Below are positions 34,552 to 46,804 of a DNA stretch of 64,000 nucleotides, in pieces. Position 1 is the stretch's first letter, and every line of letters begins with the position of its first letter. Under the pieces are notes generated by a model. It ran no database searches and was not told the origin of the DNA. It saw only the letters and a list, made by a program, of their open reading frames with translations. The stretch comes from Proteles cristata cristata (Eukaryota; Chordata; Mammalia; Carnivora; Hyaenidae), in NCBI GenBank assembly GCA_017311185.1, contig JAESUZ010005104.1:310001-374000 (forward strand), given 5' to 3'. Made by a program: the position numbers and the translations under genes.

Positions 34552-35208
34552 GTAAGATGGATTCTTTATTACAGTGCACAGGTTAGAAGAAGAGAAGCTA
34601 CACATAGAAACATGAGGCCTCCCAGATGTAATTAGGGTCAGCCAGCCAGGGCCACCCCCTCTCCCCAGGTGTGATAGCCAGAGCAGATGATTCAGGAAAG
34701 GTCAGCTTTGGCCTGCCATTGGGAGAGTGTCAGCTGCTATGCTTCTTGCTCTGTTGGCATTTGCCCCTGGAAAATACTTCCTCAGGCAAACTGACGTTTG
34801 GGGAAAAAAGAGTACTGTGATCCTGGTTTCATTTCACTCTGTCATTGCATGAACCAGATTAGCATAAGTATGGAGACATATTTTCTGCTTCTCAGTGACC
34901 TCGTTTAGATGTATATTCCCTCATATTTTTTTTAAAAATGGTTTCAAAAATAAATAAAAGTGAAATTCTTACAAAATACATGGTGAAAAATACTTTGTAC
35001 ATGTGCATAGGACTAAAAGGCACCAGAACCTCCTGCAGCATGGTTGTCTCCCCTGCCCCCACCCCACCAAGGAATGCTATAGAAGGAAACGAGGGGTTTC
35101 TGGCATCTGCAAAGAACCCTGCATGCTTCCCTCCCGGTCCAGCCTTGGAGGTGTAGGTAAGCCCCACAGGCACTTGCTCCCAGACTGCTAATAGCTGTCG
35201 TTTTCCAG
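34552..35208 (+). other. HIRA: HIRA intron 10
   Basis: 657 bp of apparently unique sequence with no repeat I can assign. Confidence 0.7.
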
Positions 35209-35314
35209 GACTCTGAACGGGCTGGGCATCTTGGTGTGCTCCATGGATGGCTCTGTGGCGTTTCTCGATTTCTCCCAGGATGAGCTTGGAGACCCCCTGA
35301 GCGAGGAGGAGAAG
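35209..35314 (+). CDS. HIRA: HIRA exon 11 (residues 336-371)
   Basis: This 106-bp exon encodes TLNGLGILVCSMDGSVAFLD, then FSQDELGDPLSEEEK. The last WD40 blade closes with MDGSVAFLDF, in which LDF replaces the usual VWD. The chain leaves the propeller through an acidic tail. Acceptor CGTTTTCCAG, donor GAAG|GTAGGA. Confidence 0.97.
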
Positions 35315-37283
35315 GTAGGAGAACAGTACACCTCCAACTGGTGGGCTGAGTGCTGCGCTTCCTCTTGGGCCACAGAAATGGCCACCACAGCTCTGAGAGG
35401 CCCCTTTGATTGGACCCTCCCCTTAGGACATACATGGACACATCGTTTCTTTAAGTATTCTTGGGTATTGGTCTCTTACAGATTATAATCTTTATTATTT
35501 TACAAAATAGATTAAAATGAGGCTCTCATTCATGTCAGAAATCAGTTCTAGAACGAAGAATAAAACAGCTTTGGGCATCTTTTCTTGAGTGATAATTAGC
35601 CACACACTGGGAGGTTTTCACCATGGGAGATAGCAAGTGTGACTTCTAAGGGTCCCTGCTCACATCACTTTTTCCATGGTCTCATACAGACACAGTTGCC
35701 ACAAAGCAGTAACATTGGTCGTTTCTTAGCACATGCTGCATGCCAGACTCTGAGCCATGTATTTTGCATGTATTTCATTTGAATTCTATAAAACCCTTCA
35801 AGGGAAGGCTCATTCATTCATTTTATCAACGAGGTAACTAAGCCTCAGAAAAAAAGCGTGGCCCTTTGCCGAAACCATACACAACCCTTAGGTATGAGAA
35901 CAGAACCATGGGCCAGGCCCATAGGCTTCCTGCCCTTTCTGGTCTCTGCCCAGGACAGGCAGGACCCATGTGCCCTTCAAGGACTTTGGGAAAAGCCTAC
36001 TTTATGGCACCATAGACTTTGAAGGCAGACATTTCTACTGACGGGCTTTGCCACCACTCAGTGGAATGTATTCGTTTGTCTGAAAGAAGACTTGTGAAAG
36101 CCCAGAGCAGGTGGGTGGCCCTCCCCTTCGAGCTGCAGTTACTGGTAGAGGCTCCCTCATAAGCTACTGTGTGGACCTCCCACTATGAAGTAAACCCCTT
36201 GGGCGTCTGCCTTAATGACAGCACCTAAAATGGCCTGGCACCCCAAGAGTCACTTGTCAATGAAGGGGTGAGTGTCTCAGTGGCCTCAGGTCTTTCTACC
36301 TTGTCACTGTCGTCAGGTAACCTGGGATCCCTGTGCACTCCCCTCCCCCTTGGAGACTCGGGGGCGGGGGTACAAAATGTTATCTAGTTTACCTTTTCCC
36401 AGATGGCAGGCAGGGACCCCATGTTTGAGAAATACAGGTAAACATCTATCAAACTCTGAATTCTGCCTCCAGATTCCAGGGGACAGATTGACCTCCCCCT
36501 GCCCAGCATCCTCTGCTATGAGGCTTATGTCCTGCTGGCCTCCCTGTTGGTTATTAGCACATCCTTGTGAGTCTACTTCTCGTAACACCAGTCACTCTAA
36601 TGTGCTGGGGGTGGTATCCCTGCCAATGTGGGGTCCTGTCTGGCTTGTTGTAGCATTGAATTAATGAAACCTGGGAAGGTGAAGGGAGGGACCCTGCTCA
36701 GAAGGGTCAGGACATGTTGGGGAATAGGAGAGACAGAGAAAGATATCCCCAGTTTGCTGTGCCAGGCCTTCCCTTACTCTGAGACACTATTAGCAGCTTC
36801 ATGGCAACTTCCATTCACCTGGAACTAATGGTGGTGAATAAGAATGGTGTGACAAGGCTCTAGACTTCAGCATCTGATTCCCAAAAGTGTTTGGGGTCCT
36901 TGGAGTGATTTTAATTAAATTAGCAATTTGAGTGTCTTAATTTCAGTTCAGCACCTGTTTATTGCCCTTCTTTCTGTACCACACCATGCATGTGGTAGGT
37001 GTTTGGTCAGTTACTCATTTACTTTCATCGCCGACTCTAGATACACAAGAGGCTCTGAACATCTAGAGAGAGTGTAAGACTTCTCCAGAGACATCTAGTC
37101 AGCCATAGGCAGGAAAGGGTGAGACTTGAGGGCAGGCTGGCACCCAGGACCCTGGGAACACTGCCCAAGACCTTTTCTACCCTCAGAACTAAGAGAGTCA
37201 ACACTCAGCTCACCCACTGGTGGGCACTAGCCACCACTTTGCTACTCAAGCTGGTCTGTTGAACTTCTCTCTGCTTCCCTTAG
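35315..37283 (+). other. HIRA: HIRA intron 11
   Basis: 2.0 kb. A MIR-like piece lies at 35720-35910. The rest, including 36000-37280, appears unique. No second gene is supported. Confidence 0.7.
35720..35910 (-). repeat. MIR, diverged
   Basis: CATGCTGCATGCCAGACTCT, TTCATTTTATCAACGAGGTA, then ACTAAGCCTCAGA, follow the antisense MIR. Confidence 0.6.
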
Positions 37284-37499
37284 AGCCGCATTCACCAGTC
37301 TACCTATGGTAAGAGCTTGGCCATCATGACTGAGGCCCAGCTCTCCACAGCCGTCATCGAGAACCCAGAGATGCTCAAATACCAGCGCAGGCAGCAACAA
37401 CAACAGCTGGACCAGAAGAGTGCCTCGGCTAGAGAGACAAGTTCAGCTACCTCAGTTGCTGGTGTTGTCAATGGGGAGAGTCTGGAAGACATTAGGAAG
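37284..37499 (+). CDS. HIRA: HIRA exon 12 (residues 372-443)
   Basis: The longest exon in the window (216 bp, phase 0 at both ends). It encodes the linker between propeller and B domain: SRIHQSTYGKSLAIMTEAQL, then a helical, Gln-rich segment (YQRRQQQQQLDQK) and a Ser/Thr-rich stretch ending GESLEDIRK. The Gln run is built from mixed CAA and CAG codons, so it is not a pure unstable triplet repeat. Acceptor CTTCCCTTAG, donor AAG|GTGAGG. Confidence 0.98.
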
Positions 37500-38444
37500 G
37501 TGAGGGCTTGTCTCCATAACCCTAAGGACATGAGTACACACCTAGGGACAGAGCATGGGGAACAAGCAGTCTGAACAGAGCACAGACACAAGTAGTAGGT
37601 AAGCAGGTGTATGCTGTGCCCTAGAACAGGACCCGTGGGTAAGCCAGCTTGGGGCCATGTGGCCCCATTGCTATCAGCTGCATGAGGGAGTAATGGGGCC
37701 TAAGGTACTTTATCAAAGGCCTCTTTGTCCCAAAGAGTTCTAGAGGATGTCATCTCTTATAGGAGCTTCCAAACCTCACTTTTAGCCTTTCTAGGAAATT
37801 CTAGATACTGAAAACAGTGGGTGTCAGGTTCTATCTTTCAGAGATCTCTGTGGGTTCTCCCTTCTTCCTCTGGAAGCCCATGTCTCACTGGGGGTAGGGG
37901 GTGGAGTTGGGGCAGAAACGGGAGGAAATGTCGGAATCACCTGGGGAGTTTAAATGATCTCTAGGGGCTACAGAGGGTGACAAATCTGTGATTTCGACGC
38001 AGTGTGTGACTGGGAACCTTCGTTTTATGACCCTTCAGTGGAAGAAATAACTTCGATGAAAGAAGATTTGCAAATCACAACTTAGAGAAAGAGTGGCTTA
38101 CGGGTGCAGGTTTCATTCATTTGTGCCCTCATTGTGCCCCATGGCTGCTGGTTGAGAGTAGCAAATGTTCACTGCTCAGGAAACCTGGCCAGGCCTGCAG
38201 TGCTGGTGATAGAGAGCAAGGTGCTGGAGCCAGTTCAGCTGGGAGCTTTCTGTCCTTGCTGCTTTACTGTGCAGGAAGTTGAACACACAGCCTGACAAAT
38301 ACGCTTGCTCAGTGGCTAAGTTTAGTTGGACCAGCAGGCCATAGAAAAGGAAGTTAAAATTCATTTCCTTAGAAGCCTTATTTTTTTAAATGTGGAGGTG
38401 CTTGGCAGAAACTTGTCCATTCATATATGTCACTATTTTGCCAG
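37500..38444 (+). other. HIRA: HIRA intron 12
   Basis: 945 bp. Around 37920-38050 there is a stretch resembling MER5A-type hAT repeats (listed separately). The remainder appears unique. Confidence 0.65.
37920..38050. repeat. Possible MER5A-type hAT fragment
   Basis: GGAATCACCTGGGGAGTTTA followed by GACAAATCTGTGATT is reminiscent of MER5A ('aatcacctgggagctt'). Confidence 0.4.
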
Positions 38445-38530
38445 AATCTTTTGAAGAAACAAGTTGAGACTCGGACGGCAGATGGTCGCAGAAGAATCAC
38501 ACCTCTCTGCATAGCACAGCTGGACACCGG
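38445..38530 (+). CDS. HIRA: HIRA exon 13, ASF1-binding B domain (residues 444-472)
   Basis: This 86-bp exon encodes NLLKKQVETRTADGRRRITP, LCIAQLDTG. In human HIRA this B domain forms a beta-hairpin that docks on ASF1A; the RRRIT core lies at residues 458-462 and is present unchanged. The acceptor is ATTTTGCCAG. The donor ACCGG|GTACTT is weak at +4 to +6. The last Gly codon is completed by exon 14. Confidence 0.97.
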
Positions 38531-38929
38531 GTACTTGTTCACTCATCGAACTTTCTGTGGCTTTATCTGGACAGTTCTTCTTCTCTCCTTTCACCAGTTA
38601 GCACTTTCATAATCAGGATCTTCACAGACTCTTGGTCAGTCTGACCCCTAGAATCTGGAAATGGGAGAGTAGAGCCCAGCTTCCCACCAGGCTCAAAGCC
38701 TTGTGCTTCCTACGAAGCCCTTATGCACATTTGATTCATGCAGAAGGAGGGCTGGGAGGAGCCTGTGACAGGCAGGAGGGCAAGGGCACCTTCACAGGGC
38801 CAGTGTGTCCACATGGCCAGCACTGCTTCATTGTTGGTGGGGCATTGAAGACACCAGGGAGAGAAGTTGGATTGATTTTTTTTCTATTTCATTTTGCCCT
38901 TATATACACGTTGTTGAATAGTAAAAACC

Positions 38930-39290
38930 CAAAGAAGGATATAAACATTACCCGTAATGTAGCCTTTCAGATATAATTACTGTTAACATTTTGGTATCTG
39001 TATCTCCAGTCTTTTTTCCCCCCACTTGTTCCTGTATCTTGACCTTGCATCCATTTTAATAAATAGTCCTCTGAAGCATTGACTTGCTGATTGTCCAGGT
39101 TCCCAGGCTGTGAATGCACCATGATTTCCTTGACCAGCCCCTTAACTGTAGACTTGTAGTTTGTGTCCAGTGTTTTGTGATTGTAAATTAATCTTTGAGC
39201 ACACCTATGACTGTTACCACAGGATACTTCCCAGAAGTGGAATTACTGGACAGAGAGTAGGGCTCTGAGGTACATTTCCTTGAGGAGGCA
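38930..39290 (-). repeat. Old L1-like 3' fragment
   Basis: ACTGTTAACATTTTGGTATC, TGATTGTAAATTAATCTTTG and CCCAGAAGTGGAATTACTGG match antisense old L1 3' sequence ('agaagtggaattgctggg'). Confidence 0.55.
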
Positions 39291-39999
39291 AAGTAGGGGG
39301 AAAGTGGACTCAGTCACCATTTGCTATCGTCTCAGTGTCTGTTGTAGGCTTGCTGTGGTATCAGTCATCCTCCACAAAACAACACATATTGATTCAAAGG
39401 ATGATAAGGCCCTGTGTGAAAGAAATAGACCCCCACTGTTAAGGTGATTCATTCAGGTTTTATACTCATTCAGCCAGTCTGCTCAGGACACCATACACAG
39501 TAGCCCTCTGCACTTTGCAGTTGTTCATCCATAAGCTGTTCTAAATCTTCCTTGAAGTCTGAAGAGACCTTCTGTCATATGATGTACTGACCTGTTAGGG
39601 GCTGTGGGCTTTGAGGCCCTAGAGGTCAGAGACCTGACCAGATGGAACCAAGTCTCCTGATTCCTCCCAGAGAGTGATTTTCCTTTGATTAAGCCTTTTT
39701 CCCATTGTTAATCTACCAGTGGGTAATGCCACATGCTTACTTTATTTTAGGACCAAATAAGACAGGTATATGTGATTGTGCTTTGAACATTGTGAAAGAC
39801 TTGTGGAAGTGAGGGTCGTGGAGGTGGTGGTGATGGTGCCACTTTTCTTCCAGGCATCCTTTCACGCCCTACCTGATGAGGAGATAGAAGTGGTAGGTGG
39901 CTTTCCTCCTGGTCTTAAACCAGCTTTCTGCCACACAGCACATATTTCTGGTACCAGAACTTGATTCTTTTGGTCTTAAAGGCTTTTTTGCGCTTTTGA

Positions 40000-42240
40000 T
40001 TCTCATGTTAAAACAAGTAGCAACAGAATAAGTAATGATAAGCTTTGCTAATCAAGCAAGAAAAGAAAAGGCACAAATATTTTAAGTAGAAATAATCACA
40101 GATAAAGAATAAAAGGACAAGACGACTTTACTGAATTCCATGTGAATAAATTTGAAAGTCGATTTTGAGGAAAATAAAATTATCAAAGCTAAAGAAAGTC
40201 TATACAAATGAATTATTATAGAAGAAATAGAAGGCACTGTCCCAGAACTAACTTACCAAAAGCCACCAGACTAAGGTCTCACAGAGAAATCCTAAGAAAG
40301 TTTCATTCTCAAAATTAGAGGAACAGATCATTCTAATACCATTGAAAGTAACACTAGTGCATAGGAAAATAAGGAAAGCTTGCAAACCCTTTTTTGAAAT
40401 GGACACGGTATTTATATGAAAAACATGACATAGGTGGAACATAATAAATTCCTGATCAATTTCATTTCTGAATGCCAATGCAAAAATGCTAAATAATAAC
40501 AGAAACTTGCAGTGTGTTAAAATGTTAATATGCCATGACCAAGTAAGATTTGTTTTAGGAAAGCAAAGTGGTTCAAATTTGGGAAACTTAATTTGCTTCT
40601 GCATATCAAAAGATCAAAAGAAATAAATATGTGGTCATCTCCATAGATGCCTAAGAGACATTTTATTAAATTCAACATTGTTCTTATTTAAAACTTAGTT
40701 AAATAGATGGGTACTTCTTTAACTTGATAAAAACTACCTTATTTTAAAGTAAATTCAAAAACTAAACAACCATCTACTCTGGTAACTATAATTTAACATT
40801 GTCCTGGAATGTCCTAGCTCATACAGGTAGTCAAGAGAAAGAATAAATTGGAAAGAAGGTGGTAAGATGTATCATTATTTAAAAGGTGGTGTGATCTACA
40901 AGAGAATCAACTGGGAAAACTGCCATAGATACTAAAAGACAATAAAGTGACTGGATACAATCAAAACAATGAGATCCAAGTAGCAGCAACTACTTTTAGA
41001 AGATCACTTTCACAAATGCAATACCTAGAACATAACAAGAAATGTAGAAGATCTTTGTGAAGAAAAATTTAAAAATCCTACTGAGAGACCTAAAAGAAAA
41101 TTCAAATAACTAGAAATAACTAGAAATGCATATGCAGTTCTTCCCTAGGATGATTCAACATCATAAAGATGATAGATCTCTCTCAACATCAGCCCATACA
41201 AATAACCAATAGGAGTTTTCAGAATCAGACAGGCTGGTTCTAAGCTTACGTGGAAAAATCACTGAAAATATTTCTGAAAAAGGAAATTAATCAGGGAAGA
41301 CTAGCTCCACCAGAAAGTAAAACTTACAAACTATAATAAAATGGGTACTAACATATGAATAGACAGAGTGGTAGAATACAATAGAAAACGCAAAAGCAAG
41401 CCCAAACATTTGTGGGAATTTATGTAGCATTTTGCATCAGTGATGAAACATCAGCTAATCTAATAAATAAGAATCAGGACTACTTACCTTTAGAAACAAA
41501 GTTAGGTCCCTGCCTTACAACTTAAAATTAGATACATTCCGAACAACTGAGGGTTTTTTAAATTTTTTTGTTGTTTAAAATTTTAGAAGATTCCCTAAAA
41601 GAATATTTTTATGATCTATGGCACAAAAGTTAGCCACTCAAAAATAACATTTTGGGGGCAAGGAAAATTGTGCTATAAAGAGTCAAAACAGCATTATGGG
41701 AACACCTGGTTGGCTCAGTTAGAAGAACATGGGGCTCTTGAGGTTGTGAGTATAAGCCCTCTGTTGGGTACAGAGATTAGTTAAAAATAAAATCTTTAAA
41801 AAAAGACAGCATTCAGGGGAAAATACATCCTCCTCATGTAAGGAATTTATTAGATATGTAAATAGGTCTTGAAATCAATAATAAAGACAAGTAATCAGAA
41901 CAATAAATAAAGAATATAAACAGTTCACCAAAAAAGAAAATCAGATGCTTCCACATGAAAAACTTTCAACCTCATATCAAAGTAATTGCAAATTATTAAA
42001 ACTATAGTAAGGTACCATTTTTCATCAGATTGTCAAGTATCAAGAAATTAGGTAAAACTGTTGGTGAGGGTTTGGGGAAGTAAGCCCTCTCGTACACAGC
42101 TGGAATTTAAACTTCCAAGGAAGGCAGTTTAGAACTGTTTATCAAAACTCTTCAATGAACATTCCATCTGCTGCTGAAATTCCACTTCTAGAGATTTATC
42201 CCATGTAATATGTGAAACCGTTGTACTGATGATTCTGACA
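40000..42240 (+). mobile_element. Old L1, sense; diverged ORF2 and 3' part
   Basis: ATGACCAAGTAAGATTTGTT, then ATCTCCATAGATGCCTAAGA and ATTAAATTCAACATTGTTC follow the ORF2 reverse-transcriptase region. GGAAGACTAGCTCCACCAGA and CATATCAAAGTAATTGCAAA follow the 3' region. Frame is destroyed throughout. An old SINE interrupts it at 41697. Confidence 0.75.
41697..41812 (+). mobile_element. Older short CAN-type SINE
   Basis: GGGAACACCTGGTTGGCTCA, GTTGTGAGTATAAGCCCTCT, then AAAAATAAAATCTTTAAAAA. It lacks the long felid module, so it belongs to an older carnivoran type. Confidence 0.8.
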
Positions 42241-42259
42241 AGGTGCACCTTTGAGCAGC

Positions 42260-42475
42260 TACTATGCCTTCTAAGTGTGTGCTACACTAACCACGTTAGT
42301 CCTGGCCTCAGCCTTGGGAGGGTTCTGTCACTTTCAGTTTTGCAGATAGGAACCTGAAGCACAGAGTGGTTGAAGTGCCCAAGGTCCCAGAGTTTGTGCA
42401 TGGCAAAGAAGTGAAACCTAGCCGCATTGGCCCAGGGACCTTAGCCTTAACACTGCAGTATCTTGCCTCCTCTGA
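42260..42475 (-). repeat. MIR
   Basis: CAGTTTTGCAGATAGGAACC, TGAAGCACAGAGTGGTTGAA, then GCCCAAGGTCCCAGAG, is the antisense MIR. Confidence 0.75.
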
Positions 42476-42917
42476 CAGCAGTGTCTCTTACAGAAAAAGC
42501 TGGGAGACAGCCCTGGCATTCCGCAGTAGAGGCTGGTTAGGTAAATGATGCTATATCCATACAGCCTATAATGAAAGAGAGCCCTGCTCTGTGTGCTGCA
42601 TTTCATGAGTTCTGAGACACGTGTCTGTACATTTTAACATCTGTGAGATTAAGGTACATCTTATAATCAGGGGCCTCTGACAATTACATTTGGTAGTTAT
42701 CTCTTCTTTCTTAGTGGCACATAAAGTACCAGTTCATCTTAGATTTAGTTACACGTAGTGTATGATATAATTTTAGTTTTCTTTTTACTTTTCTGTGACT
42801 TTGCACATTTTCTTCCATAAAAATACTTCACCTTTGGACCCAGAAAAAAATCACTTCGAACATAGAAAGTACGTGATGTGTCTGATTTCCCAGGCTAATT
42901 TTTGTTCTTAACAACAG

Positions 42918-43115
42918 GGACTTCTCCACGGCATTCTTTAACAGCATCCCACTCTCGGGCTCCCTGGCGGGCACCATGCTCTCCTCTCATAGCAATCCAC
43001 AGCTACTGCCACTCGACTCCAGTACCCCCAACTCTTTTGGCGCCTCAAAATCCTCCACAGAGCCTGTGGCGACAGCTGGTGCCAGGCCGGCTGGTGATAC
43101 TGTCAGTAAGGACAG
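42918..43115 (+). CDS. HIRA: HIRA exon 14 (residues 472-538)
   Basis: This 198-bp exon encodes DFSTAFFNSIPLSGSLAGTM, LSSHSNPQLLPLDSSTPNSF, then GASKSSTEPVATAGARPAG and DTVSKD. It is a low-complexity Ser/Thr/Pro/Ala linker, expected to be disordered, following the B domain. Acceptor TTCTTAACAACAG, donor GACAG|GTGAGT. The split Ser codon AG+T continues into exon 15. Confidence 0.97.
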
Positions 43116-43507
43116 GTGAGTGGGCATGCCAAGGCTTGTTCCTTTTCCTGGGGAAATTGGGACACAGTTACACAGACACTTTGTGGCTCCTTCAATAAAA
43201 AAAAAGAGGTGCTTGATTTTTGATGAGGGCCTGTTTGTGGGGGAGACCTTGTTCAGGTGAGTCTCTGATGCACAGGGCCAAGAGGACTTCACCTCCTGGG
43301 CAAGATGCTGTCCCAAGATGCACTCCTCACTCCTAAGGGTGCAGACCAGCCAGGGATGCATTGCCTACCACAGGATCAGCCCCACCTTCCAGCAGTTCTA
43401 CACTGGAAGTGGCTTAGGCCCCCACTGCACAGTCGAGATCATTGCCACACCAGTCATCTTAGGAAGGGTGTCTGGGGAAGGACAGACAGCTCCAGATCTG
43501 TTAGACA

Positions 43508-43558
43508 TTTTATTTTATTTTTTTTATTTTTTTTATTTTTTTTAAATTTTTTTTTTTA
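43508..43558. repeat. T-rich simple repeat (TTTTATTT)n
   Basis: Runs of TTTTA and T8 at the SINE tail. Confidence 0.85.
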
Positions 43559-43763
43559 ATGTTTTATTTATTTCTAGGAGAGAGAGAGAGACAGCGTGAG
43601 CAGGGGAGGGTCAGAGAGAGAGGGAGTCACAGACTGAAACAGGCTCCAGGCTCTGAGCTGGCAGTCAGCACAGAGCCCGACGCGGGGCTCGAACCCACGA
43701 ACCGCGAGATCATGACCCAAGCGAAAGTCGGACGCTCAACCGACTAAGCCACCGAGGCGCCCC
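43508..43763 (-). mobile_element. Young CpG-rich felid SINE, perfect 14-bp target duplication
   Basis: TGTTAGACATTTTA lies at 43499-43512 and 43764-43777. The sense head is GGGGCGCCTCGGTGGCTTAG. Many CpGs survive (CGACGCGGGGCTCGAACC). The tail is an expanded TTTTATTT tract. It shares CTAGGAGAGAGAG, GTCACAGACTGAAACAGG and GCTGGCAGTCAGCAC with the copy at 46590. Confidence 0.96.
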
Positions 43764-44528
43764 TGTTAGACATTTTAACAGTTGGCCTTGCAGGTCCTGG
43801 GAGAGGAGGAGGGAACTCCAGGATGCCTGCCCAGTATCTGGTGTGGGGTCTAGGTGGGTGGTTGTGGTTAGTAGGAGGCCCAGTGGCTTTGGGACTCAGC
43901 ATGTATGGTTGTGCTGGGTATGAGGGGAAGCTTACAGGCTCATGCCTAGGCCTCTTCTCTGTGGAGAAGACAAAGGCTATGGGATGACCACTCGGAGGAG
44001 AGTATGAAGATTGCGTATTACCGACATGAGATGAGAAGGCCTGCTCAGGCCACAGTGTGTTTGGCTGAGCATGGAGGCCAGGAAGACAGTGGCTTCAGGA
44101 CCCTGGGCAGGGGCTTTTCTCACTAGACCATTAGTCAAAGCAGTAAGAGCTGATTTGGTTTGGAGTGGTTTGGGTTGGAGATATTGTATTCAAGTTGTAG
44201 AGGTGGGGCTATATGGTGAGAAAAAAAGGTTTTAAGAGCCACTTTCTAGGCATCATGCTACCCCTAGAATCTCTCAGAACAATACAGTGGGGCAAATGTG
44301 AGTGCGTTTGCTCATGACCTTCTCAGATAGCCAAACTTTCTGATTTTTACAGATGAAACTATTGGAGTAGTAAATAGGAGTAGTAGATTACATCTTGGAA
44401 TTGTATTTATAGAAGTTTGATATTTGTGGCCCTTTTATTTGGCTCCAAGTAACACAAATGTAGGACTCCCAAATGTTTGATAGATTGTACTTGACATACT
44501 CTCTCATCTTCTTACTCCCCACCCCCAG

Positions 44529-44690
44529 TGTGAATGCTACCTCTACTCCTGCTGCATCGTCACCCTCCGTGTTAACAACCCCGTCCAAGATCGAACCCAT
44601 GAAAGCATTTGACTCCCGATTCACGGAACGGTCCAAAGCCACGCCAGGTGCTCCTGCCTTGACCAGTGTGACTCCGACAACCGTGGAAAG
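44529..44690 (+). CDS. HIRA: HIRA exon 15, linker with the CDK site (residues 538-592)
   Basis: This 162-bp exon encodes VNATSTPAASSPSVLTTPSK, IEPMKAFDSRFTERSKATPG, then APALTSVTPTTVER. By my numbering Thr555 is the Thr of TTPSK, a consensus S/T-P-x-K site and the residue reported as a cyclin-CDK2 target in human HIRA. Several other Ser/Thr-Pro pairs are present. Acceptor CCCACCCCCAG, donor GAAAG|GTAGGT. Confidence 0.97.
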
Positions 44691-46589
44691 GTAGGTGGTG
44701 GCTCTGTGGGCCCCTGAGAGACCAGGGAGGATACAGTCTCAGCCAGCAGTGCAGCATCCACTTTCCCACCAAGCAGCCTGCCTTCCCATGCAGAAGCACA
44801 CTCTGGTTCCCCTGGACTCAAGAACCTCCAGGTCCAAAGAGAAAGGAGCAGGTTTTCCAAGTGGGAAAATGGTTGGAAGAAGCCGTGGGGGGTACAGAAC
44901 AGGCATAAAGGACATCAAGGGCAATGACACCACAAGGGCTAGTCAGTGCAGAGGCTATGTGGAGTTCAAGGTCATTGTTTGAATGGAGCCGAGTTTACCC
45001 AAAAGAGGAATGGGAGATCGGGTGGGGAAATAGAAGGCTCTGATACTGCGATACCATGGAAGTAATGGCCTGCTCAGACACTGACCAGGTGTTTGGGAGC
45101 TGAGATAAAAACAATAGAGAAGAGGTCTTTATGCAATTATATAAGCTTCTGAGGTCTCACAAGCTCTGTGGTACTCTCCGCATTCTCTGCATTTCTCTTT
45201 GCACACAGCAACCAAGCCACATGGGATATAGCCTATTTCTTGGAATTACAGTCTTCCTAAGGTGTCCAGAGCAAGTGTGTTTGTTGGCACAGAGCTTTTC
45301 TGATTCCTGGAGAGTGTGTCGCCAGCTCCATGACCACAAGTCCAGCACAACACAGAGCTCACTGCATAGCCCAGTGAGGTAGGGGCTAGGGAAGTTAGAG
45401 GAAGGCTGGGCCAGCTTTCTACAGAGGTGTCAAGGTCTTAAGTGATATCCTCTTGAGGTTGCACCCCACCTTGACACGACAGACTCAAGAGCCCTAGGCA
45501 GATGCACCCTAGCCTTTATCACTATCAGCTAAATGCAAGGACATTTGTCATAGATTCTTGCAGTTACCACACAACCAGCAGATGCTCAATGAAGGGAGCA
45601 TTTGTGATAAGACCTGACCTTGCAGTAGACTATGTCTTGGAGCTAAAGCTCTAGTATGGTGTCCCCAGGACTTGACTCATGATCTCAAAATTGCTTGTCT
45701 AATCTGAATTTGTTCTCCTTGGAGAACAGCTTCTAGAAACCAGCATGGGTTCTCAGGTCCTGTCAGCTATTGCATCGATGACCTTGGTGCAGGACGTTGT
45801 ATTTTACTCTATAGTGTGATCATGCCTGTTTTAGTATACAGATATTCCACACAGTCTTTTCATCTAGCAGCTTCTCTGTTCAGCAATATGGAGGATCTAA
45901 AAACCTTCCTGCTGCTCAGTACTTTGAAATGTGGATGAACTGCAATACCTATTTCTAAAACATGTAACCAGTTCATAAGAAAGTAAGGGAAGTCCCCAAG
46001 GAGCCAAAATCTGAGAGTAAATAAAACAACCAGCGCAGTGGGCAGGACCATACTGTGGGTGTTGGGCTGGTGACCTTAAGTTTTAATGGTCATATAGATT
46101 CAAGACAGGGCCTTGGGCCTGTTCCATGTAGTGGGTTGGAACTAAGACACTAACAGTAAGTCAAACTTCTTGACAAAGTACACCTCCAGTGAGGGAGAGG
46201 ACAGAAAAAACCTGAAGGGCAGCATGAGAATATGGCCGAGAAGTTGAAAATGTCTCAGCCAGTCCTCAGGGTTAGGAAAACAGACTGTATAGCCACAGGC
46301 CTACCCTCCTCTGGATTGTGTTTAACACTACCTGGGTCATCTCAAAACCACCAAGCGAAGAAATGAACACAAAAGGAAATTTTGGACTAATTAACACCCA
46401 GAGGCCCTTGGCAAAACCAGTGCAAATCCCCACTGCCAGCAACATTTCCCTAACCCAGGATGTACAGCATTCCCACTGACCAAGCACTGCCAAAGAGGGA
46501 CTCAAAATCCAAAGTAACAAAACACATGAAGAAACAGTGCATTACACACTAATGTCAGGAGACATAATGAAAAGGTTTAGACTTTTTTT

Positions 46590-46804
46590 TTTTATTTTTT
46601 TAATGTTTTATTTATATCTAGGAGAGAGAGAGACAGCGTGAGTAGGGGAGGGTCAGAGAGAGAGGGAGTCACAGACTGAAACAGGCTCCAGGCTCTGAGC
46701 TGGCAGTCAGCACAGAGCCCGACCCGGGGCTCGAACCCACGAACCGCGAGACCATGACCTAAGCGAAAGTCGGACGCTTAACCAACTAAGCACCCAGGCA
46801 CCCC
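46590..46804 (-). mobile_element. Young felid SINE, sister of the 43.5-kb copy
   Basis: TAGACTTTTTT flanks it (46578-46588, 46805-46815). It carries the same diagnostic bases as the copy at 43513, with GCCCGACCCGGGGCTCGAAC in the body. Confidence 0.94.

Larger units (their letters stand above)
38531..42917 (+). other. HIRA: HIRA intron 13 (4.4 kb)
   Basis: Contains an L1-like fragment (38930-39290), a long old + strand L1 (about 40000-42240) carrying one old SINE, and a MIR. 39290-39990 looks unique. Confidence 0.75.
43116..44528 (+). other. HIRA: HIRA intron 14
   Basis: 1.4 kb. A young minus-strand SINE lies at 43513-43763. 43770-44520 appears unique and ends with a C-rich acceptor tract. 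Confidence 0.75.

Noticed and set aside
35013..35441. 142-codon minus-strand open frame
   Set aside because: Overlaps HIRA exon 11 in antisense; the + strand exon is well supported by protein identity and splice sites.
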